DNA of 64,000 bases from Myxococcus sp. RHSTA-1-4 (GTDB lineage Bacteria; Myxococcota; Myxococcia; Myxococcales; Myxococcaceae). The notes under the pieces were generated by a model. The model worked only from the letters and a program-made list of their open reading frames with translations. It was not told where the DNA came from and ran no database searches. The position numbers were made by a program, and so were the translations under genes. This document shows positions 35,540 through 43,700 of this stretch, in pieces. Within the stretch, counting starts at the first letter, position 1, and each line of letters starts with the position of its first letter. The stretch spans positions 40,964-104,963 of the forward strand of contig NZ_JAIQDG010000040.1 in assembly GCF_020037125.1 (NCBI RefSeq). Reading direction: 5' to 3'.

Positions 35540-36110
35540 GCAGGTCTGGAATGGAGCGTCCGTTCCGAACGGCCTTCCGGGCACTCTCCATTCATCGGAC
35601 CCGCCTCCCCGGCATGCCCCCTGCGCCGCTCGGGCCCGTAATGGAACTTCCACTTCCGCGTGGCCGGTCATGCGCTCACCGCTCATGGGCCCTGCCCCCC
35701 GCCCAAACTCTCAGCCCCCGAGCCGCCCAGGCCCGGAATGGAACTTCCACTCCGCGTGGCCGGTCATGCGCTCACCGCTCATGGGCCCTGCCCCCCCGCC
35801 CGGACTGTCAGCCCTCCCTCGAGCCGTGCAGGTCCGGAATGGAGCCTCCGTTCCGAGTGGCCCGCCACGCGCTCGCCACTCATGCGCCTGGCCTCTCCAC
35901 CTTCTCAGCTCCCCCGCCCGGGCCGCCCTGCGCGGAATGGAACTGCCATTCCGAGTGGCCCGCGCAGCCCTCACCGCTCCTCGGCCCTACCTTCCCCGCC
36001 TTGTCACCTGCTCCGGGCCGCCCTGCGCGGAATGGAGCCTCCGTTCCGCATGACCCGCCAGGTCCTCGCCGGATGGAAGGCTCCAGCCTCCCCGCCATGT
36101 CAGACCCCTG
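35540..36110. repeat. Array of six ~96-bp palindrome-containing repeats
   Basis: The region holds six imperfect tandem copies, each led by a palindromic core of the form GGAATGGA-N3-TCCGTTCC or GGAATGG-N5-CCATTCC. Cores begin at 35548, 35638, 35735, 35836, 35934 and 36029 (spacings 90-101 bp). Each core is followed by a related tail (GTGGCC.G..A.GCGCTCACC-like, then a C-rich stretch ending near CTGCGC or GTCCG). A weaker seventh half-copy may start near 36071 (GGATGGAAGGCTCC). The array fills almost all of the 793-bp gap between the GST and TetR genes and no convincing gene overlaps it. Confidence 0.8.
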
Positions 36111-36187
36111 GGGTAGACAAAATGCCGCGGGAGGAGCGCTCCTTTCAGCGGAGCGTCGTCCCAGGGGCGAGAGGGAGGGGCAGGGGT

Positions 36188-37819
36188 ATGTGGACGGCGG
36201 AGCAGTTGTACCTCATGAGCATGCGGGACTCGGCGGCGGTGATGGCGCGGCGGGGCTACGGCAACGTGCGGGCCGAGGAGATGGCGAGGGCCGCGAACCT
36301 GTCGGTGGGCAGCTTCTACCGGCGCTACGGCAGCAAGGGCGCCTTCGCCCACCGGGTGCGCCAGTGGGCCGACAGCGAGCTGTGCCGCATCGCGCGCATC
36401 GTCTTCGAGGTGGAGCCGAGCTCGCGGGAGGGCAGCGACTTCCGTCAGGTCTTCGGGGACTTCTGGCAGCAGCTGGCCTGGTTCGCGACGCGGAGGCCGG
36501 AGTGCTTCCACTTCGCCTTCATGCACTGGCACGAGGACTCGCTCGAGCCGCAGTCCTTCGGGAGCGAGGCGCGGGCGCTGGTGCGCGAGGTGCTGGCCCT
36601 CGGTGAGCGCGAGGGGGCGCTGGCGCCGGGCAGCGTCCGGGTGGGGGAGGGACTCATCTGGGGAGCGCTGGCGGAGCTGGTTCGCGCGCTGGCCCGAAGA
36701 GAAGAGGCGTCGCTGGTCGAAGAGGACGTCAACGCCGCGGGCCGGGCCCTCTGGAGGGCGCTGGCGGCGGAGGAGGACTCGCCTTCCCGAGGCACGGGCA
36801 CACCTCCTTCAGGGGCGGCAAGGACAGAAGACTCCGGGCTCGAAGACGCCAGCACGTCTGCCCCTGCAGCGGCGCACGTCGAGACCGAGAGGACTGGCGG
36901 ACCCGCGTTGGTCACCGGTGCTGCATCGCCCGATACACTCGTCTCCCATGGAATGGTGCCGGGGCATGCACCTCGAGAAAGGGGCGCCCTCTCAACGCGC
37001 GTCGCGCCTCCATGCGCGTCGCGGCAGCGCGAGCGCCTGGCCGTGTCACCGGGCCGTCGCGTCGTCTGGCCTCAGAGAGGCAGGTGCCCGGGTCCTCGAT
37101 GGAGGACTGCGAGGGGCGAGCGCCCTGGCTCGCGGGCGGCTTTCAACGCGGCGGGACGTCCCTCAGGGTACGTGCAACGCGATGGCCTTCATCGAGGGCC
37201 GCCCCGGCCGCGCCTTTTTCGATGGGCCGCCATGGCCCAGGCACCGCCGGGCAGCGCCTTGCCTTGGGCGACTCCCTGCTGCGTCATGAATGAGGACTGC
37301 CCCTCGCCCTCAGGGCTTGGAGGACGAGGGACGGAACAGCTTCGCGTCCAGCGAGTAGCGTCCCGGGCCGCACAGGATGAAACACAGCGCGAGGACGAAG
37401 TAGAGGCCCGCCAGTTCCCAGGCCGGGCCGCCCGTCCCCACGAACGGGTCGCCCCTGGAGATGTGGAAGAAGGACGCGAAGGCCATCGTGCAGAGCAGGC
37501 CGAGCATGGCCAGCGGGGTGAGCAGGCCGAGCACCAGCGCGAGCCCGCCGCCGAACTCCGACAGGGCCGCGAGCCCCTGGAGGAAGCCGGGGACGGGCGC
37601 GGACTCGCCCATCCAGCCGAAGGGGTTCTGAATCTTGCCCCAGCCGTGGTGCATCAGCGCGACTCCCGCCAGCAGCCGCACGGCCAGCAGCCCCACCGAC
37701 GCACGGGGGCTGAGGACTTCCGGGTAGAACAGGCGCTTCATCGTCACCTCGGGAATACGTCGGGTTGCGTTCTCGCCTGCCGGGACTCAACCACGCAACC
37801 CCAGGCCTCCCCAAGTTGA
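36188..37819 (+). CDS. TetR-family regulator with unclosed, run-on reading frame
   Basis: The first ~200 residues form a TetR regulator. The helix-turn-helix is ARRGYGNVRAEEMARAANLS with VGSFYRRYGSKGAFAH, followed by a helical ligand domain ending about LWRALAAEED. GGAGGGG lies seven bases before ATG 36188; an alternative ATG at 36122 has poorer support. No stop occurs where a TetR protein should end (~36780). The frame continues about 340 codons with mixed third-position bases and runs antisense through the DoxX gene to 37819. I trust the regulator and doubt the tail. Lost stop or frameshift are both possible. Confidence 0.6.
   Translation: MWTAEQLYLMSMRDSAAVMARRGYGNVRAEEMARAANLSVGSFYRRYGSKGAFAHRVRQWADSELCRIARIVFEVEPSSREGSDFRQVFGDFWQQLAWFATRRPECFHFAFMHWHEDSLEPQSFGSEARALVREVLALGEREGALAPGSVRVGEGLIWGALAELVRALARREEASLVEEDVNAAGRALWRALAAEEDSPSRGTGTPPSGAARTEDSGLEDASTSAPAAAHVETERTGGPALVTGAASPDTLVSHGMVPGHAPRERGALSTRVAPPCASRQRERLAVSPGRRVVWPQRGRCPGPRWRTARGERPGSRAAFNAAGRPSGYVQRDGLHRGPPRPRLFRWAAMAQAPPGSALPWATPCCVMNEDCPSPSGLGGRGTEQLRVQRVASRAAQDETQREDEVEARQFPGRAARPHERVAPGDVEEGREGHRAEQAEHGQRGEQAEHQREPAAELRQGREPLEEAGDGRGLAHPAEGVLNLAPAVVHQRDSRQQPHGQQPHRRTGAEDFRVEQALHRHLGNTSGCVLACRDSTTQPQASPS
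37310..37741 (-). CDS. DoxX family membrane protein
   Basis: A 143-residue protein with four hydrophobic segments, matching the DoxX family: RASVGLLAVRLLAGVALMHHGWGKI in the first span, GLAALSEFGGGLALVLGLLTP in the second, then FASFFHISRGDPF and a final span ending LCGPGRYSLDAKLF. Family members are small inner-membrane proteins linked to redox and thiol stress in some bacteria. GAGG precedes ATG 37741. Its coding strand is opposite to the run-on TetR frame. Confidence 0.9.
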   Translation of the reverse strand: MKRLFYPEVLSPRASVGLLAVRLLAGVALMHHGWGKIQNPFGWMGESAPVPGFLQGLAALSEFGGGLALVLGLLTPLAMLGLLCTMAFASFFHISRGDPFVGTGGPAWELAGLYFVLALCFILCGPGRYSLDAKLFRPSSSKP

Positions 37820-37887
37820 CAGTCGCCCCCCACCCGGAGGCAGGGCGGCTTGACTCCCGCGAGGCAAGGGCTTATCCGTTGAAGCCA

Positions 37888-37959
37888 ATGACGTCTCTTC
37901 GCTCCATGTGTCGAATGTCGATGCTGCCGGGTGGGCCCGTGCCCCCCAGCGTCGGCTGA
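37888..37959 (+). CDS. Putative Met-rich leader peptide upstream of metY
   Basis: A 23-codon open frame encoding MTSLRSMCRMSML then a Gly/Pro-rich tail. It carries Met at positions 1, 7, 10 and 12 plus one Cys, and stops 30 bases before a strong terminator-like hairpin. The ribosome site is weak (GAAG). A Met-rich short ORF in front of methionine-synthesis genes is the classic layout of transcription attenuation, but translation is unproven. Confidence 0.35.
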   Translation: MTSLRSMCRMSMLPGGPVPPSVG

Positions 37960-37988
37960 CGTCCGTCCCGACACTGGCGAGCCACCGG

Positions 37989-38019
37989 AGCCCACCCACC
38001 CCGCGAGGGTCGGTGGGCT
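37989..38019 (+). promoter_or_regulatory. Terminator/attenuator-like hairpin in metY leader
   Basis: AGCCCACC (37989-37996) pairs perfectly with GGTGGGCT (38012-38019), with a further ACCC/GGGT inner stem, followed by TCGTCGTCT. The 5' arm could instead pair with an identical upstream copy of GGTGGGC at 37930-37936, giving a mutually exclusive structure. It lies 60 bases before the metY start. Confidence 0.45.
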
Positions 38020-38078
38020 TCGTCGTCTCTGGACGCGCGCTGCCCTCGCATTTCCCCACCGAGGAGCCCAGCGCCACC

Positions 38079-39368
38079 ATGAGTACGCCTTCCGACCGTC
38101 CCCTGCACTTCGACACCCTCGCCCTGCACGCCGGCTACGCGCCCGACCCGGCCACCGGCGCGCGGGCGGTGCCCATCTACCAGACCACCAGCTACACGTT
38201 CCGTGACGCCGACCACGCCGCGGCCCTCTTCGGGCTGAAGGAGTTCGGCAACATCTACACACGCATCATGAACCCCACGACGGATGTCTTCGAGAAGCGC
38301 ATCGCCGCGCTCGAAGGCGGCGTGGGGGCGCTCGCGGTGGCCTCCGGTCAGGCCGCGGAGACGCTCGCGCTGCTCACGCTCCTCAAGGCGGGTGACGAGC
38401 TGGTCTCCGGCTCCAGCCTCTACGGCGGCACCTACAACCTCTTCAAGGTGACGCTGCCCCGGCTGGGCATCCACACCCGCTTCGTGGACGCGAACCGGCC
38501 CGAATCCTTCCGCGAGGCCATCGGCCCGAAGACGAAGGCCGTCTACCTGGAGGCGCTGGGCAACCCCCGGCTGGACGTGCCGGACTTCGAGGCCATCGCC
38601 GCCGTCGCGCGCGAGGCGGGCCTGCCGCTCATCGTGGACAACACGGCCCTGTCCCCCGCCCTCTTCCAGCCGCTGCGCCACGGCGCCAGCATCGTGGTGC
38701 ACAGCGCCACCAAGTATATCGGCGGCCATGGCACCTCCATCGGCGGCGTCATCGTGGACGGCGGCACCTTCCCCTGGACGAACGGGAAGTTTCCCGAGTT
38801 CACGCACCCCAACCCCGGCTACCACGGGCTGCGGCTGGCGGAGGCCTTCGGCCCCGCGGCCTTCATCCTCAAGGCACGGCTGGAAGGCTTGAGGGACCTG
38901 GGGCCGGCGCTCAGTCCCTTCAACGCGCACGCCTTCATCCTCGGGCTGGAGACGCTGCGGCTGCGCGTGGAGCGGCACTCGGAGAACGCGCTCATGGTGG
39001 CGCGCTGGCTGAAGCACCACCCGAAGGTGGCGTGGGTGCGCTACCCCGGCCTGGAGGACGACCCGTCGTACACCAACGCGCGGCGCTACCTGCGCGGCGG
39101 CTCGGGCGGGCTGGTGACGTTCGGTGTGAAGGGCGGACTGGACGCGGGCCGGAGGCTCATCAACGGCGTGAAGCTGTGGAGCCTGCTGGCCAACATCGGC
39201 GACACGCGCTCGCTCATCATCCACCCGGCATCCACCACGCACGAGCAGCTCACCCCCGAGGAGCGGCTGGCCACCGGCGTCACCGAGGACCTGGTGCGCC
39301 TGTCCGTGGGGCTGGAGCACGTGGACGACATCGTCGCCGACCTGGACCAGGCGCTCGCCGCGGCCTGA
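38079..39368 (+). CDS. metY: O-acetylhomoserine sulfhydrylase / aminocarboxypropyltransferase
   Basis: A 429-residue Cys/Met-metabolism PLP enzyme of the long O-acetylhomoserine sulfhydrylase type. It has YTRIMNPTTDVFEKRIAALEGG, SSLYGGTYNL, LIVDNTALSP and the PLP Lys in VVHSATKYIGGHGTS. The C-terminal block IHPASTTHEQL...RLSVGLEHVDDI is characteristic. It makes homocysteine from O-acetylhomoserine and sulfide. It forms an operon with metX (51 bp downstream), which supplies its substrate. GAGGAG lies upstream of the ATG at a rather long distance. Confidence 0.95.
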   Translation: MSTPSDRPLHFDTLALHAGYAPDPATGARAVPIYQTTSYTFRDADHAAALFGLKEFGNIYTRIMNPTTDVFEKRIAALEGGVGALAVASGQAAETLALLTLLKAGDELVSGSSLYGGTYNLFKVTLPRLGIHTRFVDANRPESFREAIGPKTKAVYLEALGNPRLDVPDFEAIAAVAREAGLPLIVDNTALSPALFQPLRHGASIVVHSATKYIGGHGTSIGGVIVDGGTFPWTNGKFPEFTHPNPGYHGLRLAEAFGPAAFILKARLEGLRDLGPALSPFNAHAFILGLETLRLRVERHSENALMVARWLKHHPKVAWVRYPGLEDDPSYTNARRYLRGGSGGLVTFGVKGGLDAGRRLINGVKLWSLLANIGDTRSLIIHPASTTHEQLTPEERLATGVTEDLVRLSVGLEHVDDIVADLDQALAAA

Positions 39369-39419
39369 GGCCCGCGACGCACCCCGTGCCGTTTCCTTCC
39401 AAGCCCCTGGAGAATCCCC

Positions 39420-40730
39420 GTGTCTTCCCCATACCGCGCGCCCGCTCCGCGCCTCTTCGACCTGTCGTTACCGGACCTGAGGCTGGAGGCCGGTGCTCGC
39501 GTCTCGAATCACCTCGTGCGTGGCTGGTGGTGGGGGCCCGAGGAGGACCTCCCCTGGCTCGGCTCCCGCGCGCGAATCCTCCCCGAGCACGAGGCCCGCC
39601 AGAGCGCCCTGCGCGTCGTCCGCCGCTCCATGGCCGAGCAGCTCCAGGCCGCCGAGGCGGCCCGTCCCGTCGGCCCGGCCCACGCGGCGCCCTCCGTGCC
39701 CACCGTGCTGGTGGTGCACGCGCTCACGGGCGACATGCGCGCGGGCGGAGAGGGCGGCTGGTGGGAGCCCGTCATCGGCCCGGGGCGCGCGCTGGACCCC
39801 ACGCGTGTGCGGCTGCTGTGCTTCAACAACCTGGGCTCGTGCTACGGCACCACGGGCCCCGCGGACGAGGGCTTCCCGGGGAGGCTGGACGACTCGCGCG
39901 CCGAGCCGCCCCGCCCGCTGCCCAAGGGGGACCTGCGCCAGGACGAGCACAGGCTACCCGCCACCATCACCCCGTGGGACCAGGCGCGGAGCATCCTCCT
40001 GGCGCTGGACGCGCTGGACGTGGACGAGGTGTCGCTCGTCGTCGGGGGCTCGCTGGGAGGGATGATTGTCCTCTGCCTCGCGGCGCTGGCGCCGGAGCGC
40101 TTCGCGCGCATGGCCCCCATCGCGGCGGCGGAGACGGCCACGTCCTGGGTGGTGGGCTTCAACCACGTGGCGCGGCAGGCCGTGCTGCTGGACCCGGGCT
40201 ACCCGGAGGCGCCGCACCGCGGGCTGGAGCTGGCCCGGCAGCTGGCCATGCTCACCTATCGCGCGGAGCCGGGGCTGGAGCTGAACCAGGCCCGTCCCGC
40301 CACCTGGTCCTCTCGCGCGCTCTACCCCGTGCAGAGCTACCTGGAGCACCAGGGCCGCAAGCTGGAGGCGCGCTTCGACGCGCGCGCCTACCTGGCGCTG
40401 CTGGGCGCCATGGACCACCACGACCTCGCGCGCTGCCCCGACGGAGGGCTGCCCCGCATCCGCGCGAGCGCGCTGTGCGTGGGCATCGACCAGGACCAGC
40501 TCTTCCTCCCGCACCACATGGAGGCCCTGGCCCGGCGCCTGCGCGAGCACGGCCGGCACGCCGAGCACGCCGTGTTGTCCAGCCCGTACGGACATGACGG
40601 CTTCCTCGTGGAGTGGGACGCCGTGGCGAAGCTGCTCACCCGCGCGCTCGCGCTCCCCGCGCCCTCCCCGTGGGTGGTGCCTCAGGTCGAAGGGGGGAGC
40701 TGGAGGAGCAGGTCCCTGGCGTCGCGGTAG
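39420..40730 (+). CDS. metX: Homoserine O-acetyltransferase (alpha/beta hydrolase)
   Basis: A 436-residue acyltransferase. VLVVHALTGD is the oxyanion region, CFNNLGSCYGTTGP is the family block and VVGGSLGGM carries the nucleophile Ser211 (GGSMGGM in most homologues). SSPYGHDGFLVEWD provides the catalytic His. It activates homoserine with an acyl-CoA, either acetyl or succinyl; which one cannot be told by eye. The start is GTG with GGAG seven bases upstream. Its 3' end overlaps the convergent kinase gene by 49 bp. Confidence 0.93.
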   Translation: MSSPYRAPAPRLFDLSLPDLRLEAGARVSNHLVRGWWWGPEEDLPWLGSRARILPEHEARQSALRVVRRSMAEQLQAAEAARPVGPAHAAPSVPTVLVVHALTGDMRAGGEGGWWEPVIGPGRALDPTRVRLLCFNNLGSCYGTTGPADEGFPGRLDDSRAEPPRPLPKGDLRQDEHRLPATITPWDQARSILLALDALDVDEVSLVVGGSLGGMIVLCLAALAPERFARMAPIAAAETATSWVVGFNHVARQAVLLDPGYPEAPHRGLELARQLAMLTYRAEPGLELNQARPATWSSRALYPVQSYLEHQGRKLEARFDARAYLALLGAMDHHDLARCPDGGLPRIRASALCVGIDQDQLFLPHHMEALARRLREHGRHAEHAVLSSPYGHDGFLVEWDAVAKLLTRALALPAPSPWVVPQVEGGSWRSRSLASR

Positions 40731-43700
40731 TCCCGCATGTCGAGCTGGGGGGCCAGCCCCTCGGTGGACCGCGTCAGCAGGAAGCGCGCCTCGTCGAGCC
40801 TCCCCAACGCCTGGAGCTGTCGCCCCAGGCTGACGGCGGCCCTCAGCTCCAGCGTGCGGGCCCTCTGCTTCCGGGCGACCTCCACGGCCCGTTGCAGCCA
40901 CGGGCTCGCTTCGTCCTCACGTCCGGCCTGGCGCAGCAGCTCGCCGTGGAGCCGGTACAGCTCGGTCTCGAAGAAGCGCTCGCCGGTTCGGGCCATCCAC
41001 CCCAGCGCATCTCGCACCACCGACAGCCCCTCATTGAACGAGCCCAGCCTCAAGAGGATGTCCGCGTGAAGGCCACCGAGCGCGGGAAGGAACGGCCGGG
41101 CACCCGCGTGGGCCCAGGCGTTCGAGTCCAGCAAGGCCCGCATCCGCTGGAGTCCCTCTCGCGGCCGACCGAGGTCCGCCACAGCCCAGGCCCACAGGGT
41201 CTGGGCCCACGCGCCCCAGGTCACGAGTTCGTGCTTCCGGGCGAGGGCGCCGGCCCTGGTGGCCCAGGCCAGGAGCTCTTCCGATTCACGGCGGAGCAGG
41301 TGCGTGAGGGCCATGCAGATCCGCGCATAGACCTGGATGTAGGGATGGCCACTCTGCTCGGCCAGCCGCAGGGAGGCCCGTGAATGCTCCCGTGCCCGCT
41401 CCGGCTGGCCCGAGATGGAGTGGAAGCACGAGGCGCCGGCATGGACCGCCGCCAGCGAGCTGTTGCCGGCCCTCTTCGAGACCGTGGCGGGGAGGGGCTT
41501 GCGCCCCGGCGCCTCGAAGCAGGCCAGCGCCTGCTCGAGCTCGGCTCCGGCTGCGGCGAACTCGCCCCTCATGAAAAGGACGAACGCCCGCATCCGGTGG
41601 CCATGCCCGAGCATCTCGTCGCTGCCCAGGCGAGCTCCCGCCTCGAGCAGCCTCCCGGACAGCTCCCACGTGACGGGAATGCTCCCCAGCGAGAAGATGC
41701 AGGGAAAGGGAGCCCAGTACGCCACGTCGGTAGGCAACCAGGCCGCGTCGACCTCCAGGAGCAGCTCACGGAGCCGCGCATGGTTCCGCTCCAGTTCGGA
41801 GACATCGAGCCCCTCGAGCTCCATCAGGGCGGCCCCCAGGACGAGCCGCAGCGAAATCTCCTCCCGGATGCGCTTCTGCGTATCGGGGATCGACTCCAGC
41901 AGCGACAGTCCCTGGCGCAGGTGCCCCAGGGACTCGACGAAGGCGGAGCGCTCGATGGCGGATTCCCCGGCCCGCAGCCAATAGTGGATGGCCCGCTCGG
42001 CCTCCCTCGCCTCCGTGAAGTGGTGGGCGAACCACTCGGGCTGTGCCTCCGCCACCTCGGGGTAGTCCTTCTCCAGGACACGGGCAATCCGGCCGTGGTA
42101 CTCCCGGCGCGTGCTCCGGAGCAGGGACTGGTAGGCCGCGTCCTGGATGAGCACGTGGCGGAACCGATAGAGCGGCCCGTCCGCCGACTCTTCCCGCTGG
42201 AGCACACCCGCGTCGATGAGCTCCGAGAGCACCTGCTCCAGCGCCCCCACCTCCATCTCCGCCGAGAACCGCGCCAACATGCAGGCGGCGACGGCGCGGC
42301 CCACCACGGCACAGAGCTGGGCCAGGGCCTTCTGCCGGGGAAGGAGCTGGTCGAGCCGGGCCAGGAGCAGCTCGTACAGGGTGGCGGGGATGGAAGGCGC
42401 GAGCGCGTCCCCGGCCTGGGGCGTGCGCTCGAGTACCATGCGCGTCAGCTCCTCGATGAAGAGGGGAACGCCCTCGCCCCTCTCCACGACGAGGTGACGG
42501 ACCGTCTCCGCGGGCAGCCCCCCACCGTGAGCCACCTCCCTCACCAGGGACTCGGTGTGCGCCGAGGACAGTCGCTCCAGCGTCAGGGTGTGGAAGCCCT
42601 GGCCCGCGGGCCAGGGCGGCGAGAACCCGGTGCGCGCGCTCATGACGAGGAGCAGTCGCCTGGTCGAGATGTGCTCGAGGAGGAAGCCCAGCAGCTCCAG
42701 GGTGGAGTGGTCCGCCCACTGCACATCCTCCAGCACGAGGAGGACCGGGTGCTCCGCCGCCATGGACAACAGCAGCCGCGTGAGGGCCTCCCGCGTCTTC
42801 ACCTTGCGCTCCTCCGGGGTGAACCGCGGGACGGGCGAGCCCTCGGCCACGGGAACCGAGAGCAGCATCGCGAGCAGCTCCAGGTCATCCGGCGGCAGAC
42901 GCAGGGCTCCCAGTCGGGCCTCCAGCTGCTCCCGCCTCTTCGCGGGCTCCTCCAAACACGTGAGCTCCAGTCCTCGATAGAGCAACTCGATGATGGGAAG
43001 GAGCGCGCTGTTGCTCGACTGCCGCCAGCACTGCGCCCGCCAGCAGCAGGAGGGCTTCGACAGGGAGCGCCCGCCCAGCTCCTGGATGAGCCGTGACTTG
43101 CCAATGCCCGCCTCCCCCCGCACGAGGACGAGCGAGCCCCGCCCTCGCAGCGCCTCTGACCAGTACGCCTCCAGCGCCTGGAGCTCGCGCTCGCGGCCCA
43201 CGAGCGGAGTGAGCACGCCGTTCCCCCGGGAGCGCTCGAATCGGGAGAGGGCCCTCCGCTCCCGGACGGGCCGGTACACGCGCAGCTCGACGGTGCGCCC
43301 GAGCCCCGCGAATACCCGGCTGCCCAGCGGCTCCGTCTCGAAGACGCCCTGCACCAGCTCCTGCGTCGACTGGCTGAGCAGCACCGCGCCCGGCTCGGCC
43401 TCGCTGGCGAGCCACGCCGCCACCTTCGGAGCCTCGCCCGAGATGGCGGTGACCGCCCACGCGCCCTCCCCGGGGCTCCCCATCACCACCCGGTCCGTGT
43501 GGATTCCCACCCGTATCGCCAGCTTCAGGTCAGGGAGGTGCGGGAAATGCTCGCACTGCTCCCTCGCGAGGACGGTCGCCAGCTCCATTCCGGCGCGCAC
43601 CGCCTGCTCCGAGTCGTCCTCATGCGCCACGGGATGACCGAAGCAGGCCACCAGCTCGTCGCCCATGCCCATGGTGAGACCGCCTCCGCGACGATGGAGG

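Noticed and set aside
35540..36110. The repeat array as a CRISPR
   Set aside because: The palindromes differ between copies, the intervals are themselves related and unequal (90-101 bp), and no cas genes are present.
35551..36606. Open reading frames running through the palindromic repeats
   Set aside because: They arise because most repeat units lack stops; codon usage is not gene-like and three frames are open at once.
37800..38078. A SAM riboswitch upstream of metY
   Set aside because: No SAM-I, SAM-II or SAM/SAH core could be recognised; a simple hairpin with a leader ORF fits the sequence better.
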